A stretch of DNA of 64,000 bases, from positions 23,128,406-23,192,405 of the forward strand of contig OU744730.1 of the NCBI GenBank assembly GCA_916613615.1, in the 5' to 3' direction. The notes under the pieces were generated by a model. It worked only from the letters and a program-made list of their open reading frames with translations. It had not been told where the DNA came from and did not search any database. The DNA is from Steromphala cineraria (Eukaryota > Mollusca > Gastropoda > Trochida > Trochidae). Made by a program: the position numbers and the translations under genes. Shown here in pieces: positions 13,160-25,978 of this stretch. Position 1 is the stretch's first letter, and each line of letters opens with the position of its first letter.

Positions 13160-13320
13160 ATGATTGATCAGGGATCAGCTGGGCTTACATGTCCGCTCCT
13201 CTTCCTGTTTTTGCGCTTTATCCAGATGTTCTTAAACATCTGATGCTGCTACAGTTTACTTCATAGTTTTTGTTGAGTTTCGAATGTCACAGAACATATA
13301 TATGTGAAGGAATGTCAGTG
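13160..13320 (+). repeat. Diverged duplicated segment paired with 20455-20600
   Basis: Shared ordered words include TACATGTCCGCTC, CTTCTTCCTG/CTCTTCCTG, CATCTGATSCTG, TACAGTTTA and a trailing AATGTCA. The copies differ by many substitutions and small indels. No shared reading frame was found. Confidence 0.65.
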
Positions 13321-13922
13321 GAATCATATGTTCATATTTTTTATTTCAATGAAATCTAAAGAACTTTTATTATTTATAATTGCATTCAACAAATATTTAT
13401 GTTTACATGGATTAATGTATTTCTCAACGTCGTACTTGGTCAGGTTTGGACCATGGTTAGGTTTCCTTTCAGATTTTGACGGCATGAAATAATATGATAT
13501 CTCCATATTCAAGCAATTCCATTATTTGCAACACTCCATGTCATTGATTATTATACAAAGTTAAAACATATTTCGTATTTATTTATTGTAGTGACACTAA
13601 ATCTCTGAAATATAATGATAAATTGACAATATGGCTTTTTCTCTCCTAATTTGCGTCGACACGGACGTATATGGAAACTTTTGAATAGATCTCTTATCGG
13701 GCTTTTGCATGTGGAAGTACAAATGTTGTCGGACTATCTACAAAATCTATCAATTTGTTATATTTTGTCAAAGATTTAAGATTTTTAGTTCAGTTCTTTA
13801 TTTGAAGAGGGCCAAAACTTATAATATCAAACAAGGCAATACTTCTTAGAGAAGTGTGACCTTAACAATGTCAATTTACAAGAATTCACAATGAAAACAT
13901 GAATAGGAGGAAATAGTTTCGA

Positions 13923-14113
13923 CAGTCTGATTAAAATCGACCGTGCTCCGAGGAATAAAATATAAAAAATATTGTCTCTATTTGGGCTCGAACCATTCGG
14001 GATATCCTCTCTGTGAATGAGAGAAAAGCCGAGCTGGGTGTGGTTCGAACCCTGCTAGAGATAATATTTTTACAATTGTTTTCCTCGAATCACAGTCGAT
14101 TTTAATCAGACTG
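13923..14113. mobile_element. CA...TG foldback element with perfect 9-bp target duplication
   Basis: The element is 191 bp. Its ends CAGTCTGATTAAAATCGACC and GTCGATTTTAATCAGACTG are inverted copies, and the match runs nearly the whole length, so a single strand could fold into one long hairpin. The flanking 9-mer TAGTTTCGA is identical at 13914-13922 and 14114-14122. Near the loop, GGTTCGAACCC occurs on both arms and resembles a pol III box B, but there is no box A at tRNA spacing. Related termini occur at 825 and 32933. Confidence 0.93.
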
Positions 14114-14779
14114 TAGTTTCGACATTGTGAAGAAACATTTGTAATCCCGTCAGCTAAGTGATCAGTAAACAACATTTCAGTTCTCTAGGGCCTTTGCTTC
14201 TTAAAGAGAATACAGTAAAATATTGTTCGGCTTTGCCACTCTTATCAGTATTTGTGGACAAAAGTTCGTCAAATTTATAGTTTATATTCTTGATCAGCCA
14301 AAAACGATTTACCCAAGAATTCAGTTGTCAATGGCTTTTGAATATGACGAGGAATAAAAATTCCTTATTGGAGCATCTCTTTAAACAATCCACAGCTGCA
14401 TATCAAAAGTTGTTTGAATTTAAAAGGTATCCTGTGTATCATCGTCATTGTTTTGAACAGATTTGTGTCATGAAAGAAACAATTCTGCCACTACCTAACA
14501 AAGGCAGTACGCAAAAACTTGAAAATTCGGATTTTATTCTTTCTGCATATGTTTTTCAATTTAACCCATAAAACAGCTAACTTTCGATCTGAAAAGTCAA
14601 TGTTGGTCATCAAACATCAAATTTTAGTAGATATTCAGGAATGTAAGTTTTTGCATTTAGGACCCTAGTGTTGCGTATATCCTAGCCCAATGTGTTCCTC
14701 TGCTAACATCATCTTACAGTATATTTTGAGAATATGATTTTTCTCCATCTACTCTAAAAATCTTAACTTTTGGTACATG

Positions 14780-15675
14780 GCTGATTGATTTATACAAGCG
14801 GACACCATATTACGTTGTATTCTCACCACATATGCCCCTCAAATCGTCTAGGGTTCAGCTGTTTTTATTGACGGTCCATGCGGTCCCACATGTGCTCGAT
14901 AGGGTTCATGCCTGGGCTTTTGGCAGGCCAGGGAAGTCTTTTTACACCTTGCCTTGCCAGGAAATCATCAATTGCCTGAGCAAGATGAGGACCTGCATTG
15001 TCGTCTTGTAGCTAGAACGTATTGCCATACACACGACAAGCATGTTGCAGGCAGGTTCATGAACATGTCGGTAGGTCCGCTGATTGACGTTTTCCTGGAG
15101 TCAGTTTTACCATTATAGTGGATTCCTCCCAAACAAGAACAGAACCGCCTACTCCCTGAACAAAAGCCTCCACATAGTCATCCCTGAAGCTTTTCTTGTT
15201 AAGTCGACGCACCAGCAAATGCCCATCGATCCTGTGCAGCAAAAAAACGGGATTCATGAGTGAAGATGACGTGACGCTCATGTTGAACTCTGATGTTCCT
15301 GTGCTGTGTTCTGTAGCCAGGAATGGTCGACGCAGAGGTCTTCTACCCCTGAAGCCTCTTTCAAGCAGTCTATTGTTCACCGTTTGACGGCTAAGTCTGA
15401 CGTTAGTATGGCAACCCCATCTGTCTCTGTCTAAGATAAACGACGGTTCCGACGTACTAAACCGAATAGTACACAGTCATCTCACAGCGATGTTGTCGAG
15501 GACGACCTGTAGGTTTTTATGGGGCCAATGTCTGCAGTCTGTAATGTAATTTTTTGATTCTCTGAACAGTTCTTTTACTTACATGTAGCTGACGACTTAT
15601 GACGTTATTTGTTGCGCAAGCTCGACTCATTCCAATTATATTGTTTCGTATTGCAGTGGACGTTGGCTTTGGCAT
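14780..15675 (-). pseudogene. Tc1-type (DD34E) transposase pseudogene
   Basis: Read on the minus strand, the N-terminal part (start near 15675) gives a helix-turn-helix stretch ending in RQLHVSKRTVQRIKKLHYRL. The middle (15380-15057) gives NNRLLERGFRGRRPLRRP and HRIDGHLLVRRLNKKS. The C-terminal part (15013-14875) gives LQDDNAGPHLAQAIDDFLA and SPGMNPIEHMWDRM. There are 34 residues between the Asp of QDDN and the Glu of NPIE, the Tc1 DD34E spacing. The gene is dead: at least two frameshifts break the domains, a TAG sits just before LQDDN, and TAA follows DRQ. Flanking inverted repeats were not found. The enzyme would catalyse cut-and-paste transposition into TA sites. Confidence 0.93.
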
Positions 15676-16010
15676 TGTGCAGACATTAACTATCAGCACT
15701 GGGAGCACACGACTTATAAAGTGTTGTCGTGCAAAGACACATAGAAATTTCAATGCACTTCGTGTGTTTTTTAGCACGCGTAGGTTATGGTAAATTAAAA
15801 GCAAGTGTTTTGCATTTATCACGTTCACAAGTTGCATTCGGGTGAATGTTTGAATCTCTATGAACACAAAACCTTAAGCTTTAAGGCATTTTTCGACATG
15901 TGAGGAGGGGTGACAAACTTCATTGGCATGATTATATATACCATATATACAATTATAGATGAAAACCGTACTATTCAAATCAGACCAATTGAAGCCTAAT
16001 TAAGCATAAT
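15676..16010. other. Decayed flank of the Tc1 copy
   Basis: Between the transposase start and the next repeat there are no further domain words. A matching terminal inverted repeat for the Tc1 remnant could not be located. Confidence 0.35.
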
Positions 16011-16064
16011 AAGGCAATGTCAGGGGGTCTTGTTGATAAGGCAATGTCAGGGGGTCTTGTTGAA
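16011..16064 (+). repeat. 27-bp tandem duplication
   Basis: AAGGCAATGTCAGGGGGTCT followed by TGTTGAT occurs twice back to back with no mismatch over the core. It is a recent, small, slippage-type duplication. Confidence 0.85.
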
Positions 16065-18250
16065 TTTACAAGTTACCTTTACCTATCTGGAGATTCACAA
16101 TACATTGTATATTCACCGGAGAGGAATGTCTGACTTCTTAACATTTTTTACAATGAAAACACACATTTAAACCAAGTAAAGTTGAAAATGTGTCAACACC
16201 ATATGTCTTTCCAGTTTTGTAGCTTCCAGCGTGTTAATTTTATCTATCATAATATCACACACTTTCCAGATTAGCCTGCAAGATCGATGAAAACAAAAAT
16301 GATTTCCAGTATGTATATATTAGTGTCAAACGTTTTCAGGATGTTTTCTTCGATTTACTTTTTGCAAACATGAAGAGATTTTTAAATACTTGTTACAAAA
16401 CATAAAACATTTGTGCCAGCCTTCGCGAATTACCAGAATAATTTGACACTGATTAAATGTAGCGCTATTCAAAGTTAGTGTGTAGCTATTAATCACTATA
16501 ATCATCAGATGACATGAGAGTATAGCATCAATCTTACACAGACCATCATTTCTTATAGTCAAATAATTTGATTTACGCCTCAATTATCAGAAACATTTCC
16601 TCACTTCGAATTCATCACTTGATTATGGAGAGTAAGATAAATGGTTCAGTTTTGATTCAATTTTGATTATATTAATGTATCAACATTAATCGATATTTTG
16701 ACATCATCAAACCACTTTTAAAAGCTTTATAATTTGAAAAATTATTCCCTTTGGTGGTGTCATTTGAAGTAAGTCAGTGTGAAAAGGTTATTGATTTTAA
16801 TATATTAGAAGTAGAAGTGATGAACGATTACACATATATAACATCTCCTCTAGCTTAACTTACTTGAAATCAATTTCAAAATGCGACATTTGTAGCACAT
16901 CCAGCGACAGCGTTTAACGTTTGTTAATTATAAAGAACAGAGATTGGTTTTATCCAATTGCTATTTGCGTTTGAAATAATCCTTTGAAAGAGTACCGAAA
17001 TATATTTTCCATAGAATTGAAATCGAGGTTGTTTTCATTATTTAACCATGGACCAAATAAATTGACGTCCTGCATTTATTATGACCTACGTGTCATATGA
17101 GCTGTGAATTCGAAAACATCACTTAAACCCAGCTAGTGTCTAGTTTTGTCCCGATTATCTCTTATGCTTATCAACACCTTCAACTTCTCTATCTCAGATA
17201 CATTCTCATATGGTAAAACTATGAAACTATTAAAATATAAACAAGAATGTTTTCGTCAATTTAAACTGACAAACCTTGCCATCTCAGTTGTTTTGGACAA
17301 ACTCAAATATTTAGATGCAATGAACTGTGACTTTAGTCACTGACAATACTTGGGACTTTTTTATGTGATTGTTTCAAAAGCAGTGGGTGTCTTAGAATCT
17401 TATTTCAGACATGTTCCGAATATTTCGCATTGTTAAGACGTAATACGGGGGTCGAGGGAAGGGATCAAACTCAAACAAATTAAAGTGACACAAAGTATCT
17501 TTCTTAAAGTTTTATTTGGTTTTGATAAGCTACAAAATATCTAATATGCTGATTGGAGTTCATATCTCATCACTGGACTAGCAAATATAACCATTAATGC
17601 ATAATATCTCTAACATGCTTGATTTTATGAAAAAATCAAGAAAACATCTCAACTAAGTTTAATATTCGAAATTATGCATCCAATTAATCTACCTATTAGT
17701 TACAATACCTAATAAACACTATCGAATCGAATATATCTACCTATCAGCTTTTGACAAGGTTTCAAAATTACGTTTGGCGAATTTGCGGGGCCACATTGTC
17801 CGGTTTTCGATCAAAATCCCGACTTTGAATGGCCGGATTTTCGCTCTAATGTACTGATTGACCTTTAACTTGTTATTTTCAGTAACATTTAGTGGTTCCA
17901 GATGTAATAACATCGATTTCAAAATTTGACAAATGTGATCCTATCAATATACATGTACATGTACATGTACTCTGTGTCTCTTTAATGCTTGCTTAGGTTG
18001 AGTACACAATGGGAACAGTGTAAAAAGGGCTCACTTGAGACAAGAGCCGACAAAGACTATGTTCTTAAGATACAACGGCCCGAAACAGAGTTCCTTTATA
18101 ATATGTTAGAAGAATACACCCACGTGTCCAAAACAGTGCCTGCTCTATAAATGACGATCCAAATTGAAACTATCTATCTGCCGTTTCTGTGTGTATTCTA
18201 GTCGTTAATGTCTTGGAGATACAGATGCGCCTACGTACGTTGGAACTTTA
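16065..18250 (+). repeat. Diverged duplicated block paired with 24300-25620
   Basis: Ordered matches run along both blocks: CGTCAGG/GCCTCAA with TTCATCAC.AAACTTGATTATGG-like (16590/24890), CAATTTMAACTG.CAAACCTTGCCATCTCAGTT-like (17255/24985), ACAAGAGCC.GA.AAAGACTATGTT (18040/25095) and TGCCTGCTCTA.AAATG.CGATCC (18138/25180). The first block carries the MITE at 17480 and the second carries the SINE at 25252, so both insertions post-date the duplication. A third, weaker relative begins near 27980. Confidence 0.72.
17480..17985 (+). mobile_element. MITE family B, copy 1 (TTAAAGTGACACAAAGTA ends)
   Basis: The left end TTAAAGTGACACAAAGTA is the inverted copy of the right end TACTCTGTGTCTCTTTAA. 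The 506-bp interior is roughly 95% similar by eye to the copy at 30799-31285, apart from a GTACATGTACATGTACATG-type insertion at 17951-17970 and small indels. The flanks are TTAA-like. An apparent 61-codon minus-strand frame at 17737-17922 lies inside the element and is not a gene. Confidence 0.9.
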
Positions 18251-18676
18251 TATTTGGTTCTTTCCTTATTTCTTTAACATGTACTTATATCTATGACGTC
18301 ATATTAACTTGAATTAGAAACAAATGATCTCCCATTACAACCAACAACAATAGAGAATAAAAGTATAAATGTTATATTACTACGCTCTTTATTTCATACG
18401 ACCACGTTTTCAACTCAATCATCTATTACGAATGGTATATCCACATGTCTTGGTACGAATAGGTAAGCAGGAAGAAATATACAAATAAGTCGAAATAATA
18501 GGATCATTATTCACAGAGAAAGTAAGGTTTGATATCTGATTTCAAAGAACATGTTATGATCGACCACAAATTCGTGTACAATGTCACAAGAAAGCAAAAA
18601 TTACTCGTTTCTTATTTCGTCTCGGTATTTTAATGACTTGATCTAAAGTTTTGCTTTGAACTGTTTCACTTGCATG

Positions 18677-18950
18677 CTAAAGGGGGAGTAGGAGCTTTTT
18701 TTGAACATTTAATGTTTTAAATTTTCACTGATAATTGTACGTTAATGTTAAATGTATTATTTTGAAAGTATTGAAAATCTCATTACATAAACAAATCATC
18801 CATACTAAGAGAACAAATTATAAATATTCACGTTAAGTTGAATGGTGGCTATTTTTGTTTATTTTCATTTAGTATACATATATACTTTCAGTTGAAACCA
18901 TTAATTTTCATTTACCTGACATCACCTAAAAACGTCCCACTGCCCGTTAA
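18677..18950 (+). mobile_element. MITE family A, copy 3 (internally deleted)
   Basis: The ends CTAAAGGGGGAGTAGGAGC and CGTCCCACTGCCCGTTAA are the family termini with substitutions. At 274 bp it is about 90 bp shorter than the other copies; the loss lies in the middle, after the TTCACGTTAAG-like part. It is probably the oldest copy. Confidence 0.85.
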
Positions 18951-19309
18951 ATGTGTTGTGAATAGACAGCGTTTCAGTAAAACGTGTCATACACAGGGCC
19001 ATAATCTGCAAATCACATTTGTTCTCAACATTGACATTTTATTTCAAAAGTTCTTCATCCAACCGTTTTGTTGTAAAATAAGTATGTGACGTTGAGTTGT
19101 ATTCTAATTTGAATTTCAGGAAATTGTGTTTCGTATCTATTACTTACCTATTTCGACGTTTCATGTTTTTTCAATGTTATGTAAGTTGAATGTCCAGAAA
19201 TCAATAAATAGTTTCCAATCATAACCACTTTAATGTCATGGGATACAAGAAATAGATGGTATAGGAGACTTTTCAATTGCAAGTTAGTGTTAAAAGTCTG
19301 CCTGCGATT

Positions 19310-19402
19310 TCTATGTAAGAAAACGATTGATTATACAAAAGAAGTGTGAATTTTTTTCTATGTAAGAAAACGATTGATTATACAAAAGGTAGTGTGAAGT
19401 TT
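19310..19402 (+). repeat. 47-bp tandem duplication
   Basis: CTATGTAAGAAAACGATTGA followed by TTATACAAAAG is repeated at 19311 and 19358, each followed by AGTGTGAA. Near-perfect identity indicates a recent event. Confidence 0.85.
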
Positions 19403-21949
19403 CAATGTTTGCCCTTTTCTATTCTGTTTATTCAAAACTTAACAGATACCCATTGGTAAAATTTCCCCAACTCAATGTGAGTATTTTCTCAACATTTGAC
19501 ATGTTGCTCTAGGATTCTTTTGTGAATATTTCAATTCAATTACTCTATCTACTAGGACATACCTGATAAAGAAGTAAGCACATACACCAAAACAAGATCG
19601 ACGTTGGGTTTGAGAAATTGTATACAAAACATATTCTGACCAAAATTAGACTCAGTAATGCAGATGTACTCGCCTTTTCAGTTTTTGTTTACTTCTGTAT
19701 TGCTTACAAGCTTTAATCTCCTTCATATCACGGGTATAAATAATGGTACATTTCAAATTTATCTATCGACACCCTGTACTTGGTTGTCAAGTGATTTATG
19801 AACTTGTTTGTATGCACATCTGTTAATTTGCAAATACACAATTGAAAGCTGATTGATATGGTTTCCAATATAGTTTTCCGATAATGTTCCCGGAAAGGAA
19901 TAGCCCGGATGGATAAACGGGGGCCATTTCCTATTCACGAAAAATGTATTTCGCAGAGGATAATAATCAGTGTTACATGAAGATGGTTAATACAATCACA
20001 TGCCATGGCAAAGGGATGACAGCGGAATTACATCTACATCTGTCATGTATACTCATCTTTTGTGGTACTTAGATACAAAATTTATAACTGCATTATAAGC
20101 ACATAGATAGGATCCTGGTTATTTTTCAAAATCTATTTCTCATTTTAACTAGTGTTACGCTTAGTTATCAAATTACAATGTACATGTATTAAGAAATTTA
20201 AAAAATAAACATTAAAAGTTCTTTAAGAACAATATGTCATTTTCTAAAAACTCTTGATCAAGTTATTTAAATCATACAATAATGTTTTACTGACACACCA
20301 TTTTCGTGGCAAACAGACCTTCTGTTGGTGAAAAAGTTTTGGTGCTTATTTGTTTTCTATCTTCCTCACATCAACATCTTGCATTTAAGATGACATTGGT
20401 AGTACATAATGCAGCTGTAATCAATCTGGCAAAGAGAAGCTTTAAAACAGAAGCGCATAATACCGTTGGGATCAATCGGATATACATGTCCGCTCTTCTT
20501 CCTGGTTGTGAGTATTCACAAGGCATTCTACAGCATCTGATCCTGGTACAGTTTATTGGATAGGTGTTTGAGGAGATTTCCAATGACAAGAAATGTCATA
20601 TCAATCATACAGTTTTGGTAGCTTTTGATTGTATTTGACATTTGAGAGATGAACGATGACCTGAGCGAATACAGCTCCGAAGTGCAAACATGGCCTTGTC
20701 TTCGCTTCTTAACAGTTACTGAGTGGTACTTTACTGTACACATGTATTTATTAGTAAGTTCAGATTGAATGCAAGTGAAAATCCTAGACTTGCTAAATAG
20801 AAAATGTTGTATACATGTATTCTGTTGAGCGGGTAAACTTGATATTACTGATTCCAAATTGTTGATCGAAATCTGATTCGAGATTAACAGCTATATCGAT
20901 ACTCTCAAGTTGTCAAGAGCCAAACTGGTATATGATCATAAAGGAGTCACTTTAATCCGAGTATTTTTGTTAGTATTAATGTCCAGATCATCGATTTCCG
21001 CACAGATGCAATAAATAACCTGATTTAAAACAAATAACCTATTTCTCTTGGATTTCCTTAAATCCATCTATTTAAAGGATATATAGGCTTTTAAAGTTTA
21101 ATATTCCAGCTTATTTGGCGTCTGTTATCTTACTAACTTGAAAGATGTCTCCTCGTATTGTCATTACTCATGAACTTTATTTAACAGATTAGTTCCTAAC
21201 ATGTTAGTCACAAACATTCAGCCTTTTCCTCTTAACTGTGAGAGGTCGATTAGCACACTGCTGTCAACAAGACTCTGATATATTGAATACAAACCCAACA
21301 TGTGAACATTGTAAACATTGTCTTAATTGTCATTGATTAATCGTGTAAACACCATCTGTGACCTATCATATGAAATACACAATAAGATTGGCCTGCTATA
21401 AGATACAGGAAAGCTGACACTGTGGATCTGATCTCAGAGTAACAATGGTTAAATCAATAACAAGGAGCTGACAAACTCCAGAGTAGTAAAAGAAAAATGG
21501 TTGTCAGTACTGAAGGATAAGACTTGGTTTGTTAAAGATTGCAGAAACTTATACCTACATAATCTTGTCATGATTTTATCATTATTTGTAATTGTAAGGT
21601 ACTGCAACTATTGATGGTTCTAGTAAATATTAGCCTAAATTCGTTGTATAAGATACCTTCAATTAAAATTGCATTGCATGTGTTAAAACTTTATATAGTT
21701 CTTATCATTGATTGTGTTGAACTTTTTAATGTTCATTTATATGTTCCGTGATAAGTTCCGTATACGTGTTTGTGTCCATATTACAATCACATTTTAGAAA
21801 AACTTAATTAACAGTAGCATCTAAAAATAACATTACGTTTCAACAAATTGGATTACTCAAGTTCTATATCTTTAGATCTATAAAATGTCCCTTTGAATGA
21901 CAATCACAATCCTTCTTTAGATCTAATAACCAAGGATCAATTATTTTAT
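19403..21949. other. Intergenic DNA containing duplicated blocks
   Basis: No gene was recognised. The segment 19980-20060 resembles 30090-30150 (CACATGCCATGGCAAAGGGA versus CACACCATGACAAAAGGATC, then GGAATTACAT and GTCATGT). The segment 20455-20600 pairs with 13160-13320. Otherwise AT-rich. Confidence 0.45.
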
Positions 21950-22110
21950 CTAAGAGAGCTAGATCTGGATGCAATAACTTGGTGATTTGCGATTAGGACT
22001 ACAAATCACGTTTAATCTTCTGTAAGCCTAAGTGAATTTACAGAGCTGATTATTATCCAGGGAGCACAGATATCATTCCTAAGTAGGACAGATTTGATCC
22101 TCTCCTACCG
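21950..22110 (+). repeat. Diverged duplicated segment, copy 3 of 3
   Basis: Pairs with 7063-7215: GATCTGGATGCAAT, TTGGTGATTTGCGATTAG, ACTACAAATCA, TACAGAGCTGATT and TTTGATCCTCT appear in order. Confidence 0.7.
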
Positions 22111-25100
22111 AGTTCTTATGACAACGTTACCCTATTATAAGATATTCTGTCAATATCTCGACTACCTCATGATCAGCAAATCAGCAATATGATCATCTAA
22201 TGATAATGATTTTTCTTATATTCAAGTAATAAATTCCATAGATATCAAATATCTGGAGTTTCCAAATGAGTACGTAACATAATGAATTGATCATACATAC
22301 AAACATTATATTGACAAAAAACACTCGGGAACTTGAATGATTTGAAATTCTGAAATATGAGTGAAAATATTAATTTCCAATAAAGAAAACGCTTTACTGT
22401 CAAATAGAAGGGAAAATTCAAGCATTTTTCTTCAATGCAGGGGCATCATTTAAGTCTCATAGCGAAATTTCATGACCCCCCATGTCTTTGACTTGTAATT
22501 ACATGGTATGTGCATTCCTACTTCCGATGTTGTTGTGCTGATTGTTGAAACGAGTGGCAGGGTTTTTCATTAAATTACGATTTACTACAAAATATTGTTT
22601 TGTTATATTTCTATCGAGTATCAAATATGGAGGGGACGTTTCTTTTGGATTTTAGTTTATTATTACCATTAGAGATGAAACATTAAGGTTCCAAGTTTTG
22701 GGTTAAAGTTGAAATGTCCGATTGGCAAAACTTAGAATCTGCACTACTTATTAAGATTCAAAGTTAACTCTATTATTACCTTGACAAATAAAAGCCAACT
22801 AAAGAATGTTAAGTGACATTGTCAATTTAGAAACGAATAACAGCTAACAAGACTAACTTGAAATTATATAAACATCTAACTTAATTTGAATGTAATTGAA
22901 TATTTAATAACGTTTACCATATGGAAAGATGATAGTTTTGGATCTGAATATCTTTGCAAATTAAGGGTATGTGTATGTCAGAGACGATTCTGATTAAACA
23001 CACGTATGTTCTTTTGGATATCCCCTGACGTTAATCTTACTCTAAACTATGACACTTATTGGAAATGATACATTTCAATCATCCAACAACACTTTGCTCT
23101 GTTCAGATTGTATTCAGAAACAATCTGAACATGCTCTTGCTTCGACCAATCAGCAGGCACGATTCGTATAACTCTCATAAGGTGAAGGTTATTTTGTATA
23201 ACCTCCACTTTAGTTCAATTTATAACGGTTTCTACATAAATAACTGACTCAGCGGATGCTGTAAAATTGTTGAAAACCTTCAGGATTCATTTTATTTCTG
23301 TCCACTTAAGTTATCATCGGTTTGTTTTGGAGAATGACTTAATTCACATTATCACAAAATAACAATCGTAACAATTAATACAATTATTACGATGGATACA
23401 CTATCGCTGGAATTTAAAAACAATTTGGGAAAAGTTATTCTAATAAAAGTTCATTTCCTTCACTGCAAAATATTGCAGTCCTCTGTACTTAATATTACTT
23501 TTCTGACACACTCTTTTCAATGTTTATGTACATGTGTGCCTTGGAAAAAAAAGATTTCCAACTGTATTCGGTTGATAAGAGGAAGCTTCAAATAGATACA
23601 GGTCTGATGTTAGATCATCAGATGATACATACGTTTCAGATGCAAGGAGCAACATTAGTAATGGACGTCACGAATAAATGGTTACTTCAGTCAGATTATA
23701 TGGTCAAGAATTCTCTAACATGTTATTGTCAAATTGAGATTCAACCCCTATGCAAAATGCCCCTAAAAGAGGCAACAAAGTAACTTAATTTTGCAATCTT
23801 AAGGTAATAGTGGAATTGACAATGTCAAAGGTTCAGCAAGTTCAGTCATAAAAATAAAAAGATTGAGCTTAGGGCAACTGAAGTACTTTCGAAAACAATG
23901 TGAACACATTTCTCAAGAAACATATGTTTTAAAGATAACAATCATCTGGGACATACTACCTTCTTTACCCCATAAAACTTGGACATTTAAAATTAAATTG
24001 TATTTCACCTTTGATCCCATTATCCTAACAACGCCTACCAGCATTCATTTGTATTGACAGGGCAGCTTTCTTAAAGTAAAGGAACTCCTTGTCATGTCAT
24101 TTTACAGTTGGAAGTTCTATGCAAAATGTTTGATTAATTAAAAACATTTCATATCAGCAAACATCCTTGTACATAACAATCATTATTCATGATATGAATT
24201 AATAATACCTTTTGAAAACCAGAAGCCTTTGTGTTGTGTGAAATCGATATATAATTATCTTATACATCATACAAAACATACGAAAAGGCTTTAGACGTAG
24301 AATATACGAATCAGACCTATTGAGGCATAACGAGGTAAAACATTGAATGTATTATCATTCGTGCTATCATTAGCGGCTGGGGAAATTGCTATGTAAGTTG
24401 GTGACACTTTTGGGATTTAAACGTTACTCATATCTATCTGAACTTAAAATAGTTATAAAACCGTCCAGTTTTGCAACAGTTATTGTCGATCATTGAACAA
24501 ATTCATTAATATATCTGTCAAGTTTTGTGACCTCAAGCAAGATCATTTTTTCTAGAATGTCAGTGACATGATACTTTCATGTTGGTTATCTGCACGGTGG
24601 ATGAAAACAAGATTTTCAGTTTCTAAATATAAGGATGTTAAACATTATTTGTGGATGTCTTCTTACATTCTTTTCGCAAACACGATGACAGAAATTTTGA
24701 TTGTAATCATCAGGGCCAGGCTTCTCGATTTTCAAGGTTAATTTCAATCAAATTCAAAACACTTGCCTGCAAGTTATCAGATGCCATGATAATAAAGCAA
24801 TTAATTTACAGGCCATCAATTCTGATCAATAAGATAATTTGAATTTTGCGTCAGGTTTTAGGAAAGTGATTTATTTTCTCATTTGAGATTCATCACAAAA
24901 CTTGATTATGGTAAATTGTTACTTTTGTGATTTTTGATCAAACCATTAGTTCCTTGAATCTTTTAAAATGTACACTAGACTTTATTCGACAATTTCAACT
25001 GTCATACCTTGCCATCTCAGTTACATGAAATAGTCTGATGTAATGAACACTAGTTGAAGTTTTATGTTTGTATCAAGACGTCATTTACATTTGATACAAG

Positions 25101-25243
25101 AGCCGGAGAAGACTATGTTATTTAACTTATAAAACGACACAAAACACATTTTATGATATCTTACACCCACGTTTAAAGAAATTGCCTGCTCTAAAAATGT
25201 CGATCCCGGTTGTTACTATCTATCTGCAGTTTATGAGTGTATT
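22111..25243. other. Intergenic DNA, partner copies of earlier blocks
   Basis: No gene was recognised. The stretches 22.8-23.55 kb and 24.3-25.24 kb are diverged copies of 11.8-13.1 and 16.0-18.2 kb. An 87-codon frame at 23520-23783 lies at the end of the first of these and has no counterpart in the other copy. Confidence 0.45.
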
Positions 25244-25251
25244 CTTGTCGT

Positions 25252-25551
25252 CGAGGGGCGGGATAGCGCAGTGGTTAGTGCGTTCGGCTTCGGATCAGGA
25301 GGTCCGTGGTTCGAATCCTTTGTCTGCAGTAGAGAACTGTTCTACACGCTGTCAGGTTTGGGTGCAATGCTTCACTGAATTTCAGTGCAGTACCACCCAT
25401 GGTTGCTAGTTCCAGCCGATGCCCGCAGGTTTCACCGCAACACATAGCCACAATAGTGCTGCGGGCTTTCTCCCTGCAATAATACTAGAAGCCGCGATGT
25501 AAGTGAAATACTCTTGAAGGTGGCGGTAAACCCCATCTCACCTCACCTCAC
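25252..25551 (+). mobile_element. tRNA-derived SINE with 8-bp target duplication
   Basis: The 5' head reads GGCGGGATAGCGCAGTGGTT (box A at TAGCGCAGTGGTTAG) followed 35-40 bp later by a box B, GGTTCGAATCC. These are the internal RNA polymerase III promoter elements of a tRNA gene. About 220 bp of non-tRNA body follows, ending in a CTCAC-type short tandem tail. CTTGTCGT flanks both sides (25244-25251 and 25552-25559). The paralogous block at 18190-18215 shows the empty site, TGTGTATTCTAGTCGTTAAT. Transcription would be by pol III and movement would depend on a partner LINE. Confidence 0.93.
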
Positions 25552-25638
25552 CTTGTCGTTGATGTCTTTGAAATACAGATATGCTGATGTAACCTGAAGT
25601 TAAGATTCGGTTCTTAACTTTATTTCTTTCACATGTCC

Positions 25639-25978
25639 CATTCTCTCCTCACAGAGGCAGAATATTCGTGTCATGAAATGTTTATCGAGCTACTGATCTT
25701 ATTAGCCGAGTTCTTGGGGAAGGATGAGACAATCAGAGTTAGTTGTGCAATCTACGACGAGGTTCATCATTTTGGCTACTGAATCATGACAAAGGCTTTG
25801 TGATATGAACCACACTTTCTAGGCGAGAAGAGTTGTTATTTGCTAAAAAAACATCAAATGGATTGGGGTGCACATTTGTCCGCCAGGGGAAACTGCCTGA
25901 ACCCACGGATTTGGTCTAATAGAAGCCGAGACTCGATCAACATGATCTGCCCCTGTGGGGAGAGAATGCATATATCCA
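25639..25978. mobile_element. CA...TG MITE (CATTCTC family), copy 1
   Basis: The left end CATTCTCTCCTCACAGAGGC mirrors the right end CCCTGTGGGGAGAGAATG. The flanking 9-mers CACATGTCC and CATATATCC agree at 7 of 9. It is the same family as 60564-60895, sharing TTAGTTGTGCAATC, TTTTGGCTACT.AATCA and ACCCACGGATTT. Fragments of the same family occur near 45640 and 56530. Confidence 0.88.

Noticed and set aside
13980..14055. tRNA gene on either strand inside the foldback (GGTTCGAACCC)
   Set aside because: The box B-like word appears on both arms as a consequence of the inverted repeat, and there is no box A at tRNA distance or cloverleaf.
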